56,291 nt of DNA, from assembly GCA_947478175.1 (NCBI GenBank), contig CANJUQ010000011.1:1-56291 (forward strand). The letters are read 5' to 3'. The position numbers and the translations under genes were made by a program. Shown here in pieces: positions 8,003-16,953 of the stretch. The notes beneath the pieces were generated by a model. The model worked only from the letters and a program-made list of their open reading frames with translations, was not told the DNA's origin and did not search any database. This DNA comes from Thiotrichales bacterium. GTDB lineage: Bacteria; Pseudomonadota; Gammaproteobacteria; Francisellales; CACEW01. Numbering within the stretch: position 1 is the first letter of the stretch; each line of letters begins with the position of its first letter.

Positions 8003-9148
8003 ATGACCGACTATCCAAATCAAAATAAAAATAAAAATAAAAACTCAGATCAAAACTCAAACAAAAATCCTTTTGCTCACTTAGCCCAAAAAAGCCTCTT
8101 GATTAAAAATTCTCGGCATCTCAGATCACTAGGCCCCTTAATTTTACTGGGTGCTCTTATATTTTTTATTTTTTTTCTAATCTTTGAAAAAAAATCTCAT
8201 CCTTCTCTTCATTCAAATTCAGACATGCTCCAAAATTCTCAGGCTAAAAATAAAGACACCATTCTTCCCGAAGACCGCTATCTGCTAGAACAATCAAAAC
8301 AATCAAAACAATCCAAACAATCACAACAATCTCAGGCTGATTTTTCTCAATCTGCTTTCTCACAAACAGGTGATTCACATGATTCACGGGTATTGCCGCA
8401 TTCAATAGATTCTATCTATGCCTCCACATCTTCGTCACGAGCCTTGATCGCAAGACAAAATGCCCCGACCGACATGTACCAGTCTTCTGCCAATGCGCTA
8501 TCTCAAGATTCTACTCAAGACCCTACTTCATCTAATTCAATCTCTGGCTCAACAGGCATCAGCCAAATCCCTCATCCTGAAAGCACCATTGCCGAAGGTG
8601 AAATGCTCGAAGGCTCTTTAGAAACAGCCATCAACAGTGACCTACCCGGCATGATCCAGGCGATTTTAACTCGGCCCGTTTATTCTTATACCGGCTTGAA
8701 TCTGTTGATTCCCGCGGGTTCAAGGCTGCTTGGGCAATATACTTCGATTGCCAGCAATGGCGCGGCGACTAATAGAATTTTTGTTATTTGGAACCGAATT
8801 ATTACGCCCTCAGGTCTCTCACTCATGATCAACAGCCCCGGCGCAGACGCCTTAGGCCAAGCCGGTATCTCAGCCGATGTCGTGAATACTCACTTTTGGA
8901 AAATCTTCGGAACGGCTGCTTTGCTATCTGTCATGGGCGTCGCTGTGTCGACAGAAGGCGTCGGAAGTCAAGATCAACCCAATAGTGCCAATGCCTATCG
9001 TCAGTCTGTCGCTAATTCGCTCAATAGTTCCACAGAGAAATCTTTATCTCGTAACGAAGATATTCAGCCGACTTTGCATATCTATCAGGGAGATAAAATT
9101 ATGATTTTCGTTGCCCATGACTTAGATCTTAGCGGGGTACTTGGGTAA
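8003..9148 (+). CDS. virB10: VirB10-like type IV secretion scaffold protein
   Basis: A 381-residue protein spanning the envelope: an Asn/Lys-rich cytoplasmic N-terminus (1-42), one membrane segment (43-61), a long Ser/Gln-rich periplasmic linker and a conserved C-terminal beta-barrel domain. The C-terminal domain contains the GSLETAINSDLPG region, the IPAGSRLLGQY strand and the antenna-like hydrophobic stretch near residues 313-325. The linker holds SKQ repeats from a 9-base DNA unit, and the N-terminus holds NK repeats. Both look like recent expansions. VirB10 senses ATP use by inner-membrane partners and opens the outer gate. Confidence 0.92.
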   Translation: MTDYPNQNKNKNKNSDQNSNKNPFAHLAQKSLLIKNSRHLRSLGPLILLGALIFFIFFLIFEKKSHPSLHSNSDMLQNSQAKNKDTILPEDRYLLEQSKQSKQSKQSQQSQADFSQSAFSQTGDSHDSRVLPHSIDSIYASTSSSRALIARQNAPTDMYQSSANALSQDSTQDPTSSNSISGSTGISQIPHPESTIAEGEMLEGSLETAINSDLPGMIQAILTRPVYSYTGLNLLIPAGSRLLGQYTSIASNGAATNRIFVIWNRIITPSGLSLMINSPGADALGQAGISADVVNTHFWKIFGTAALLSVMGVAVSTEGVGSQDQPNSANAYRQSVANSLNSSTEKSLSRNEDIQPTLHIYQGDKIMIFVAHDLDLSGVLG

Positions 9149-9176
9149 TTCTGGATAATTTTTTAGGATAATTTTT

Positions 9177-10181
9177 ATGTCAACTTACACGCCTGGCGTC
9201 GAAAGTTTATTAGAACCTCTCAGGCCTTATCTAATAGACCCAGAGATCTCAGAACTAATGATTAATCAGCCAAAAATTTTATGGATCGAAAAATCAGGAC
9301 AACTTTTAGCTATTCCCTTAGAAATTCTTTCTGAACTTTATTTACATAGACTCTTTCAACTCATCGCCAATCAAAATAAACAGACCCTCTCACCCAACCA
9401 TCCCTTACTTTCAGGCAATCTCCCCGATGGCTCCCGAGTTCAACTATGCATTCCACCTGCTTCGGCCCATTTTACTTTGGCCATTCGCCGAAAAGTCATT
9501 AAAAATATTTCGTTAGATCACTATCAAGCTCAAAATTTTTATCAGCAAAGCCACCCAGCTTTCAATATTTCTTCTGACAATTTATCTCTTAAAGATTTAA
9601 ATTTTTTAAATCCTTCAGACCAAAATTTATTAAAATTATTTCAAACCAAAAATTTTAATTTATTTATCCAAGAAGCTATTTTGGCCAAAAAAAATATGGT
9701 TATCTCAGGCGGAACTTCCAGCGGAAAAACAACCTATCTCAATGCCTGTTTAAAACAAATTCCCCAATCAGACAGACTATTAATTCTTGAAGACACTCAA
9801 GAAATAGACAGCCCTCATCCCAATCAAGTCAGATTATTATCTAGCCAAAATATCTCTATGCAGACCCTACTTCAGGCCTCTCTCAGACTCCGACCGGACA
9901 GAATTATCATGGGTGAAATCCGAGGCAAAGAAATTTTAGATTTTATTGGCGCATGCTCGACAGGCCACGAAGGTTCTTTAACCACCATCCACGCTAATAA
10001 TCCTCAAATTGCTTTTTTACGCATGACCCAAATGTACAAATTAAACCCAGTCCCCTCTATGTCTGATCAAGATATTTTGCGAGAACTCCAATCTGTCATC
10101 GACATTGTGATTCAGATTAATAAAACACCGTTGGGGAGACTAGCTCAGGGGGTGTATTTCAAATGGGCAAGAGGAGATTGA
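9177..10181 (+). CDS. virB11: VirB11 type IV secretion ATPase
   Basis: A 334-residue hexameric traffic ATPase of the VirB11/PulE family. Visible motifs are Walker A GGTSSGKT (about 178-185), an Asp box ILEDTQEI, a Walker B-type region with RPDRIIMGEIRG, and the His box GHEGSLTTIHAN. The N-terminal domain has the LMINQPKILWIE strand typical of the family. The Lys/Asn-rich linker between the two domains is longer than usual. It closes the operon, and no virD4 coupling-protein gene follows in the window. The gene starts 28 bases after virB10. Confidence 0.95.
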   Translation: MSTYTPGVESLLEPLRPYLIDPEISELMINQPKILWIEKSGQLLAIPLEILSELYLHRLFQLIANQNKQTLSPNHPLLSGNLPDGSRVQLCIPPASAHFTLAIRRKVIKNISLDHYQAQNFYQQSHPAFNISSDNLSLKDLNFLNPSDQNLLKLFQTKNFNLFIQEAILAKKNMVISGGTSSGKTTYLNACLKQIPQSDRLLILEDTQEIDSPHPNQVRLLSSQNISMQTLLQASLRLRPDRIIMGEIRGKEILDFIGACSTGHEGSLTTIHANNPQIAFLRMTQMYKLNPVPSMSDQDILRELQSVIDIVIQINKTPLGRLAQGVYFKWARGD

Positions 10182-10205
10182 TCTTTTTCCTATAAAAAAA
10201 CATGC

Positions 10206-10268
10206 TTGAAAAAAGAACCATTTTTGGTACAATTTTAATTAACTTAGGAACTAAAAGTGTGATCACAC
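10206..10268 (+). promoter_or_regulatory. Promoter and palindrome of the higBA-like module
   Basis: A -35 box TTGAAA (10206-10211), a 16-base spacer and a -10 box TACAAT (10228-10233) predict transcription from about 10240. A 12-base perfect palindrome, GTGTGATCACAC (10257-10268), overlaps the GTG start of the toxin gene. It could be an operator for the XRE antitoxin, the usual form of autoregulation in such modules. The promoter lies over an alternative upstream ATG, which argues that this ATG is not used. Confidence 0.6.
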
Positions 10269-10609
10269 CTGTTTATTTTTATAAGACTTCTTTAGGCAAT
10301 GAACCTGTTCGAGAATGGCTTAAAGAATTTAATCAAGAAGATAAAAAAACCATAGGAGATGACTTACAAACGGTACAAATAGGATGGAAGGCTGGGCTTA
10401 TCAGGGAGCCTCTAGTGAAATGTTTGGGTCATGGTTTATTTGAATTAAGATCCTCGCTCCCCAGTCATCGAATAGCTCGTTTATTTTTTTGTACTGATGA
10501 AAATCAAATTGTACTTCTGCATGGGTTTATCAAAAAAACCCAAAAAACTCCTGTCGCTGAATTAGTGTTAGCCCAAGACAGGCAAGATACTTTAAAAGTA
10601 AAGAGATAA
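10259..10609 (+). CDS. HigB/RelE-family toxin (Gp49-like)
   Basis: A protein of 116 residues resembling the phage-derived Gp49/HigB toxins, ribosome-dependent mRNA interferases of the RelE superfamily. Visible signs are the PVREWLKEF motif, a GLIREPLVKCLGHGLFELRS segment and a C-terminal HGFIKKTQKTP run with basic residues typical of the active site. I chose the GTG at 10259 with a TTAGGAA ribosome site. An ATG at 10202 exists but sits upstream of the predicted -10 box. It is followed six bases later by the antitoxin gene. Whether it is active is not known. Confidence 0.85.
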   Translation: MITPVYFYKTSLGNEPVREWLKEFNQEDKKTIGDDLQTVQIGWKAGLIREPLVKCLGHGLFELRSSLPSHRIARLFFCTDENQIVLLHGFIKKTQKTPVAELVLAQDRQDTLKVKR

Positions 10610-10614
10610 AACCC

Positions 10615-10905
10615 ATGAAAAAACCCATGAAAAAAAACATAGGAAGCAGCTTAAACAGTTTTTTAAAAGAAGAGGGCTTACTAGAAAGCAGTGAACTGGT
10701 CGCTGTAAAAAGACTGATTGCTAGCCAAATCGAACAAATCATGATTGACAAAGACATGAGTAAAACCCAAATGGCCGAACAGATGGGAACTTCCCGCTCT
10801 GCCTTAGATCGTTTATTAGACCCCGCAAATATCTCTGTCACTTTGCAAACTTTAGAAAAAGCTGCTCGTGCAGTTGGGAGACGCCTACATGTCGCCATTA
10901 AATAA
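10615..10905 (+). CDS. HigA-like XRE-family antitoxin
   Basis: A 96-residue protein with a helix-turn-helix domain (about residues 45-85, including SKTQMAEQMGTSRSALDRLL). It is a typical antitoxin partner of HigB-like toxins: it binds the toxin and represses the operon. The C-terminal half (QTLEKAARAVGRRLHVAI) is the standard end of this family. Toxin-before-antitoxin order is characteristic of hig modules. Another ATG lies at 10627 and could be the real start. The next small open frame overlaps its 3' end. Confidence 0.88.
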   Translation: MKKPMKKNIGSSLNSFLKEEGLLESSELVAVKRLIASQIEQIMIDKDMSKTQMAEQMGTSRSALDRLLDPANISVTLQTLEKAARAVGRRLHVAIK

Positions 10906-11083
10906 AACTCATTTGAAAAAAAATAGATCTTCTATTCCTCTGACTGAGACAGAAAGATTTAATGCCTTTGCAAAGGCTCAGAATCTTAGAAAAAAAGATC
11001 CCTTTGTTAAAAAAGAACTAGAGTTGGATTCAGCCATACGGAAAATTTCAAATCAATTTGATGAAGACGAATGGACCTGGTAA
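10889..11083 (+). CDS. Small hypothetical protein downstream of higA
   Basis: A 64-residue, highly charged open frame overlapping the antitoxin gene by 17 bases. It ends directly against the convergent yggU stop. No family is recognised. It is rich in Lys, Glu and Asn and has no membrane segment. A third small protein is found in some toxin-antitoxin operons, but here the case rests on position and coding-like composition only. An upstream start at 10868 is also possible. Low confidence. Confidence 0.4.
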   Translation: MSPLNKTHLKKNRSSIPLTETERFNAFAKAQNLRKKDPFVKKELELDSAIRKISNQFDEDEWTW

Positions 11084-11320
11084 TCACCCAACCTCTACGG
11101 TTTTATAGCGACTCTTCTCGCCCCTAATTAAATTAATTTTAGAGGGGCTCACGCCATATTCTTCCGCCAAAAATTTAATTAACTCTTTATTCGCCTGGCC
11201 CTCTATTGCCCTGCTTTTTAATTTTAATTTTGGGACTTCACTTTCGCCCTCTCCATGCGTCCCAGCCCATTCCGTCTTAGACGCTCCGGGCTGGATATAT
11301 AGATGCAAAATCAATCCCAA
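11084..11320 (-). CDS. YggU family (DUF167) protein
   Basis: A 78-residue protein matching the YggU/UPF0235 pattern: the QPGASKTEW-type strand at residues 9-17, the KSRAIEGQANKELIKFLAEEYG helix-strand unit and a GEKSRYKTVEV end. Function in bacteria is unknown. It is next to yggT, six bases downstream of it, the same pairing seen in many gammaproteobacteria, and probably shares its transcript. The stop abuts the convergent small gene. Confidence 0.85.
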   Translation of the reverse strand: MGLILHLYIQPGASKTEWAGTHGEGESEVPKLKLKSRAIEGQANKELIKFLAEEYGVSPSKINLIRGEKSRYKTVEVG

Positions 11321-11326
11321 AATTAA

Positions 11327-11887
11327 TTAACCCACCAGTGCATGAATAAAAATCAAAATCACCTGAATCAAAATCAACGCTGCCAATGGCGAAAGATCTA
11401 TCCCAGCAATCGCGGGTATCACCCGTCTGAATAATTTTAAAACAGGAAAAGTCAGCTGATCCAAAATTTGAATCAAAGGATGACTCGGATCTGGATTGAT
11501 CCAACTGAGTAATGCCCGAATTAAAATGGCCCAGAAATAAACCTGCAGAACTAAAACCACTAAATCCAAAATCACGGCAACGATTAAGCCCCCATTGATC
11601 GCAAAACCCGAAATCAGGGCAATTAATACAATCTGTAACGTCTCTAGAAATAACATCAAAATAACGGCTGCTAAATCAATTCCAAATAAACCAGGAATGA
11701 CGCGCCTTAATGGCACTAAAAAAGGATTAGTTAATCTAATTAAAAACTGACAATAGGGATTATAAAAATCAGCTTTGACCCACTGGAGCAAAAATCTTAA
11801 TAACACCAAAGTCACATAAAAATTAAAAACAATATTAATTAAAAACAAACCCACTTGAGTCGTCGCTTGAATCACAGACTGTTGCAT
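11327..11887 (-). CDS. YggT family inner-membrane protein
   Basis: A 186-residue protein made of two repeated YGGT units (residues ~10-85 and ~100-180). Each has two membrane helices and the pattern LLRFLLQW...NPFLVPLRRVIP in the first and LIRALLSWINPDPSHP...LTFPVLKLFRRVIP in the second. The duplicated PLRRVIP/LFRRVIP motif is diagnostic. Members have been linked to osmotic stress and to cell-envelope or division proteins, but no reaction is established. It is followed by yggU and preceded by rph, all on the minus strand. Confidence 0.9.
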   Translation of the reverse strand: MQQSVIQATTQVGLFLINIVFNFYVTLVLLRFLLQWVKADFYNPYCQFLIRLTNPFLVPLRRVIPGLFGIDLAAVILMLFLETLQIVLIALISGFAINGGLIVAVILDLVVLVLQVYFWAILIRALLSWINPDPSHPLIQILDQLTFPVLKLFRRVIPAIAGIDLSPLAALILIQVILIFIHALVG

Positions 11888-11940
11888 AAAGCCCCTTAAA
11901 TTATTTTTTAGATTCTTAAATTCTTAAATTCTGAGAATTT

Positions 11941-12696
11941 TCACCAGGTCAGATCTTTAACAGCTGTAATTTTCAAAGCCGCTTTCTGAAGTTCAATTAA
12001 TTCTTGAATGCCTGATTTCGCCAAAGACAACATGCGATTTAAATCTTGTTCAGAAAAAGGCGCGCCTTCTGCGGTCCCTTGAATCTCTATGAATTCACCC
12101 TTGTCGTTCATAATAACATTCATGTCTGTTTCGCATTTCGAGTCTTCTTGATAATCCAAATCTAAAACAGGCTCGCCCTGATACATGCCCACAGACACCG
12201 CTGCAATCAACTGATGGAGCGGATGGGGAATTTGTAATTTTTTACTGATCAAATCATTTTTTTTAAAAAATTCGAACGCCTCAGCCAAGGCCACACAGCT
12301 GCCTGTAATCGCCGCTGTACGGGTTCCACCATCTGCCTGGAGCACATCGCAATCTACATTGAGGGTATATTCCGGCAAAAATCTTAAATCGACAGCGGCT
12401 CTTAACGCCCGGCCAATCAAACGTTGGATCTCCATCGTCCGTCCACCTTGTTTGCCTTGAGTGGCTTCTCGCTGGGTTCTTTCATGGGTCGCACGAGGGA
12501 GCATGCCATATTCACAAGTAAGCCAAGCCTGACCTTTGCCTTTTAAAAATCGGGGAACCCCTTGGGTCACAGACACATTGCATAACACCCGAGTGTCACC
12601 ATAAGACACTAAAACAGAGCCTTCCGCATGCTTAGTATATTGTCGTTCAAATTGAATGGGGCGCAGCTGATTGGGCTCGCGATGGCTGGGGCGCAT
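11941..12696 (-). CDS. rph: Ribonuclease PH
   Basis: RNase PH trims the 3' end of tRNA precursors by phosphorolysis. The 251-residue protein (family about 238-240) shows the conserved [12 protein letters not shown] start, the [11 protein letters not shown] strand, [18 protein letters not shown], and the phosphate-binding [18 protein letters not shown] region with RT and [12 protein letters not shown]. All motifs look intact, so it should be active, unlike the frameshifted copy in E. coli K-12. It lies divergent to the ubiC-ubiA fusion, 57 bases away, so the two share a promoter region. Confidence 0.95.
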   Translation of the reverse strand: MRPSHREPNQLRPIQFERQYTKHAEGSVLVSYGDTRVLCNVSVTQGVPRFLKGKGQAWLTCEYGMLPRATHERTQREATQGKQGGRTMEIQRLIGRALRAAVDLRFLPEYTLNVDCDVLQADGGTRTAAITGSCVALAEAFEFFKKNDLISKKLQIPHPLHQLIAAVSVGMYQGEPVLDLDYQEDSKCETDMNVIMNDKGEFIEIQGTAEGAPFSEQDLNRMLSLAKSGIQELIELQKAALKITAVKDLTW

Positions 12697-12753
12697 GGCG
12701 TTGTCCTTGGGGTTTCAGTAAGATAGGGCGCGAAAGTATAAAGGGGCCCACCG

Positions 12754-14334
12754 GTGATCTCAATTAAAACTTGGCAAAAACGCCCTGATTTCCTTCGTTC
12801 GTCCAATCAACCTGATCAATCCAATCAATCTAATCAATTAGCCTGGCTCACCCAGCCTTACAATCTTTCTAAGCATTTCAAAATAACGGTCAAAAATTAT
12901 TGTTTTATTCTGGAACAAGAAAATTTTAAAAATTTATCTCCAGAAGAAATAACCCTATTTAAAAATTCAGATTCAAACTCAAATTTAAATCAGTTAAATC
13001 AGTTAAATCAGGCCTTCGAACGCCAAATTACCCACCGTGATGGCAATAAAATTCTCGCCTGGGGTCGCGTGGTGATTCCCATGGAAACTTATCAGGCCTA
13101 TGAAAAATCTTTTGGAAGTCTCCAAGATAAACCTATCGGTGAAACACTTTTATTTAATAACCCTGAAGTCCGTCGAGGGCCGTTTGAATATGCCAAACTC
13201 ACACCCCCCCTCTCTGTCCTGACAGGCTGCGCCTCTCAGGCCTGTCTCTCCCGCGAGGGGAGAGACGAAAACACCCTTAATGACAAACAATCGCAATCGC
13301 CCTGTTATGCCCGCCGCTCTATTTTTTATTGGCGCGGTTTACCTCTTTTAGTCGAAGAAATTTTTGCGCCTGACTTGCCTATTTTTTTACCTATCAAAAA
13401 CCAATCTAATTTCTCTATTAGATCTCGAGAAAAACTCAAAGACTATGCAACTCTCATACGCCTCCACCGTCCTATTCCTATTTTACTGATGCTCTGGCCA
13501 ACGCTTTGGGCCTTATGGCTTGCTTCACACGGCCTGCCGTCATTTAAATTAATTATTATTTTTGCCTTGGGTGTTTTTCTCATGCGCTCTTGCGGCGATG
13601 TTCTGAATGACCTGACAGACAGAAAATTCGATGGCCAAGTCGAACGAACCAAACTCAGGCCTTTAGTTACTCAAAGAATCAGTGTCAAAGAAGCCTGCTT
13701 TTTAGCTTTTTTACTGGCTCTCTTATCTTTTGGGCTGGTCTTATTTTTAAATCCTTTATCTATTTTGATGGCCTGTATAGGTGCGGGCCTCGCTTTAATT
13801 TATCCCTGGATGAAGCGATTGACTTATTTTCCTCAAGTCTTTTTAGGCTTTGCTTATAACTTTGGAATTTTAATGGCGTTTACTGCCGTCCAAAATAAAA
13901 TTCCAGCACTCGCCTGGTATTGGTGGATTCTCGCGGCTATTTGGACCGTCGCTTATGACACTTTTTATGCTTTAGCGGATATTCATGATGATAAGCAAAC
14001 AGGCATTAAATCAACGGCTGTTTTATGGGGACACCTAAGTTTAAATATGATTTCAGGCTTACAGCTCTTTTGTCTTGTGGGCGCTGGGTATTTGGGCTAT
14101 CTCAGCCATTTTAATCAAATTTATTATTTAGCTTTATTACTCACTATTCCTTTTGGAATTTACCAAAGACGCTTAGTTAAAAAATCATTTGATAAATCAT
14201 TTAAAAAATCTCAAATAAATTCACAAAAAAATACTCATGAAAAAATGCCGATCCTGCTTTGTATTCGCGCGTTTAATAATAATCATTGGATCGGCTTATT
14301 AATATTCCTTGGCATCAGCGCTCAGTTTTTATAG
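12754..14334 (+). CDS. Chorismate lyase / 4-hydroxybenzoate polyprenyltransferase fusion (UbiC-UbiA)
   Basis: One open frame of 526 residues joins the first two enzymes of ubiquinone synthesis. Residues 1-~215 match chorismate lyase: Arg105 in WGRVVIP, YARRSIF near 185 and the Glu pair in LLVEEIF (201-202). Residues ~226-526 match UbiA: the first Asp-rich motif NDLTDRKFD at 285-293 and the second, ADIHDDKQTG, from about 408, among about eight membrane helices. Fusion would pass 4-hydroxybenzoate from the soluble head to the membrane domain. Residues 152-172 are encoded by a copy of the CCCCTCTCTGTC repeat, inserted in frame between two conserved UbiC blocks. The N-terminus has Ser/Asn/Gln repeats. 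The start is an ATT at 12754; no ATG lies in the first 100 codons, so the true start is uncertain. Confidence 0.85.
   Translation: MISIKTWQKRPDFLRSSNQPDQSNQSNQLAWLTQPYNLSKHFKITVKNYCFILEQENFKNLSPEEITLFKNSDSNSNLNQLNQLNQAFERQITHRDGNKILAWGRVVIPMETYQAYEKSFGSLQDKPIGETLLFNNPEVRRGPFEYAKLTPPLSVLTGCASQACLSREGRDENTLNDKQSQSPCYARRSIFYWRGLPLLVEEIFAPDLPIFLPIKNQSNFSIRSREKLKDYATLIRLHRPIPILLMLWPTLWALWLASHGLPSFKLIIIFALGVFLMRSCGDVLNDLTDRKFDGQVERTKLRPLVTQRISVKEACFLAFLLALLSFGLVLFLNPLSILMACIGAGLALIYPWMKRLTYFPQVFLGFAYNFGILMAFTAVQNKIPALAWYWWILAAIWTVAYDTFYALADIHDDKQTGIKSTAVLWGHLSLNMISGLQLFCLVGAGYLGYLSHFNQIYYLALLLTIPFGIYQRRLVKKSFDKSFKKSQINSQKNTHEKMPILLCIRAFNNNHWIGLLIFLGISAQFL
13207..13268 (+). repeat. CCCCTCTCTGTC palindromic repeat, copy 2, inside a gene
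   Basis: This copy starts CCCCTCTCTGTC and ends GGGGAGAGACGA. It keeps the nested hairpins of copies 1 and 3. It lies wholly inside the ubiC-ubiA fusion and is read through without a stop, adding about 21 residues to the lyase domain between two conserved blocks. Confidence 0.85.
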
Positions 14335-14377
14335 CATCACGTTTTTTTATATTCTGTAAAAATCGAGGAGTGTGAAT

Positions 14378-16777
14378 ATGTCGGGTAAAGCAACTGCGTT
14401 TGGTGAAGATTACTCTGGTACTGATGCTACTACCGGAAGCGCAAAACCCAAAAGAAACAATGCTGCTTATGTAATCAAAAGCACCCCAGCTCCCATCACT
14501 AGAACTCCTCCAATTACCAAGCCTATAGGCGCCGATCTTCTGACGAGTGTCCCTTGCTACAGCCGACTGGCTATCGTGGATTGGGTTTCGAAGGGCTTAA
14601 TGACCTCCGGTCCTGCTGCCGGTGCCGGAGCAGCGCCCACTCAGTCGGCATTACAAACCGCAGAATTGACTCGCCAAAAACTCTATCAAAACACGCTAAA
14701 AACCATGGCGTTTTTAATCACAACGGCTACTAAAGGCCAGTCCATAAACATCGATGCTACGACAGATCTTAATCAAGATTTTTCTTGGCTCATCCATCTT
14801 TACCGTACGCATTACATAGCCATCGAAAGCTCGCTTGCTGAAGAAAAAAATCATTTAGTTCTTTCTTTGCCAGAGCTTGAAAAAAACTATTTCAGACTTC
14901 GCCGTCCCTTTACACCTGAAGAAATTGAAACCTTAACCAACCTCTTAAATCCAGCAACGGTGACTGCTGCTCCTGCTCTTGCAAACCCTGCTCTTGCAAA
15001 CCCTGCTGTTGTCGCCCTCTTACAAGAAGTCCATAATTTTATTATTGAATACAACTCTCGGCCAAGACTGTTTGAAAGCAAAACGTTAAAAGACGCGCGG
15101 TCTTTACGCGAACAAGTCATGGAAAAAATCGCAAGTATGCTTTTATCTCTAGAAGCCTTGCCAAATAAAGACGCACTTCAACCGCTCTCGCTCATTCTGG
15201 AATATTTACAAAGCGAATATGACCAAATTGATCAGCAATATCCCGCCGCAGGTAAGAGCTCCACAGTCTCCGAATTTGTTCAACAGCAGCTATTAAAAGT
15301 CGGTGAGCTCCAATACAAGCTCTGTGAGTATACCCAATTCACTGCTCCTCCATTGAGTTTTGACTTCACATTGGTTCAAGAACCGAAGCCTTGTTTTCAA
15401 CTCTACAATCGAGAATGGTTACTTCAAAACGCCATGAAATTACTTTCTTTAGGGCGAGCGCGCAGAGAAAATCTTTTATTTTGGGTTAACGCCTTACGGA
15501 CTCATGCTCGCTATCAAGTATTAATAGATATGGCGATTGTTACACCAGGAGGCTTGGAGATGATTGAAACCATCTCCGCTCACCATCGTGAGGCCATGGC
15601 TAAAATCTTGGAGGGTAACACTGAGCCTGTATCGTCACTCAATATCTCTGTTCCCGCTTTACTCAGCGCTTACTTTAAAAATCTTAAAGAAATCAGCGCA
15701 ACCCATTCCAGTGATTATGTAGCCAACGTTTATGTCATTGGTCAAAATTTTTACACCCTATTACGACCCTTCGATAGCGCTGAAGCTTCGCAATGGGGCG
15801 CAATACAAGAAAAAATGCGGGGTCTATTGCAATCTGGTGAACCTGTTTCTTTTGACGGCCTAGCATGTGTTTTTGAACCAGAACCAACAGGGCCTTCTAT
15901 AGATGTAGAAGATCGAAATTTCTATCAAAAATGGACCGAAGAAACCTCCAAGGTTTTTGCAGCATGGAGTTTATTTTTAAGAAATTTTCAAACAATGGTT
16001 TCCTCTCCGCCAAAAACGACCTCTATCAGCGCTTGGAACTCACTCTGCCACCTCGCTTTTAATTTAGAAAAAATGACCGTCGCCATAGCTCAAGAAAAAA
16101 CAGATGAATCAGATGTCCGTATCATTTATCGAGAAAATCTCTGTCAATTATTTGATTTTTGCTTAGCCCGATTAATCGAAATTCAACGGGTTTATCCTCA
16201 AGAAACTCTTATCGAAAAAATCTTGGCTTTATCCAAAGAACATGGCAGAACCGAATTTTTAACGCCTATTACTTTTTTGCACATTTGCTGGGTTCGTTTG
16301 AAATCAATGGACCTATCTCCACCCAGAGATGCGCAAGCCAAATCGAAAATCAATCACAATAAGGCAATCAGACAAGCGATCGAAGCGTTAGAAACATTGC
16401 GTCAAAGCTGGATTAATCACACAGAGCACGGCTCATTATTCGATAAGATTATTTTGATACTCCAAGAACTAGAAATTGCTCATTCCATGTCAGTCGGACC
16501 AAACGCTCAAATTTACGATGAAGATTTGAAAAAAATCATACGGGATCTTTTTCATGAAACGCGCGGAGTCACCGCTTATTTACCTGACTGTTTTAGAGAG
16601 CAAGTTCGAGGACAACTGTTGCGATGCCTGGAAGAAACAACACAGCCTTCCACCTCTACAGCCCCGACCCCTGCTCCAGTTTCAACAAGCTCTCTTCCAA
16701 TTTATGCCGCCGCAGCAGCAGCAGCTTCTAAGACTCCCACAAGAACGAGTCCTAGTCCTGGCGACGCCTCTGATTAA
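14378..16777 (+). CDS. Large hypothetical protein, effector-like
   Basis: A protein of 799 residues that I do not recognise. It is mostly predicted helical, without signal peptide or membrane segments. The first 60 residues are Ser/Thr/Pro/Lys-rich and probably disordered. An Ala-Asn-Pro pentapeptide is duplicated near residue 206 by a 15-base tandem repeat. The end carries a run of Ala followed by Ser/Thr/Pro. The ATG at 14378 follows GGAGTG, the leader seen before three other unknown genes here, and gives an MSG N-terminus. Neighbouring genes are the ubi fusion and a protein kinase on the same strand. Large size, no known domain and the kinase neighbour suggest a secreted effector; this is inference. 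Confidence 0.75.
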   Translation: MSGKATAFGEDYSGTDATTGSAKPKRNNAAYVIKSTPAPITRTPPITKPIGADLLTSVPCYSRLAIVDWVSKGLMTSGPAAGAGAAPTQSALQTAELTRQKLYQNTLKTMAFLITTATKGQSINIDATTDLNQDFSWLIHLYRTHYIAIESSLAEEKNHLVLSLPELEKNYFRLRRPFTPEEIETLTNLLNPATVTAAPALANPALANPAVVALLQEVHNFIIEYNSRPRLFESKTLKDARSLREQVMEKIASMLLSLEALPNKDALQPLSLILEYLQSEYDQIDQQYPAAGKSSTVSEFVQQQLLKVGELQYKLCEYTQFTAPPLSFDFTLVQEPKPCFQLYNREWLLQNAMKLLSLGRARRENLLFWVNALRTHARYQVLIDMAIVTPGGLEMIETISAHHREAMAKILEGNTEPVSSLNISVPALLSAYFKNLKEISATHSSDYVANVYVIGQNFYTLLRPFDSAEASQWGAIQEKMRGLLQSGEPVSFDGLACVFEPEPTGPSIDVEDRNFYQKWTEETSKVFAAWSLFLRNFQTMVSSPPKTTSISAWNSLCHLAFNLEKMTVAIAQEKTDESDVRIIYRENLCQLFDFCLARLIEIQRVYPQETLIEKILALSKEHGRTEFLTPITFLHICWVRLKSMDLSPPRDAQAKSKINHNKAIRQAIEALETLRQSWINHTEHGSLFDKIILILQELEIAHSMSVGPNAQIYDEDLKKIIRDLFHETRGVTAYLPDCFREQVRGQLLRCLEETTQPSTSTAPTPAPVSTSSLPIYAAAAAAASKTPTRTSPSPGDASD

Positions 16778-16953
16778 AAATTGGGAGTTATATTTTAAAA
16801 AAAACAATGTTTTTTCATGGCGTTTATTTAGCTCAAAAACCAGCAAGTATTCAGACATAAAGTCCATATCAATAGCGATATATTAAATCACTATTGATTT
16901 TGGAATTTGAGACGCGTAAATTCGCACACCCCAAGGCGAGAGAGGGCAAAAAA

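Noticed and set aside
16682..16867. Cys/Arg-rich frame opposite the poly-Ala end of the 14378 gene
   Set aside because: It arises from the CAG/GCA repeats read on the other strand.
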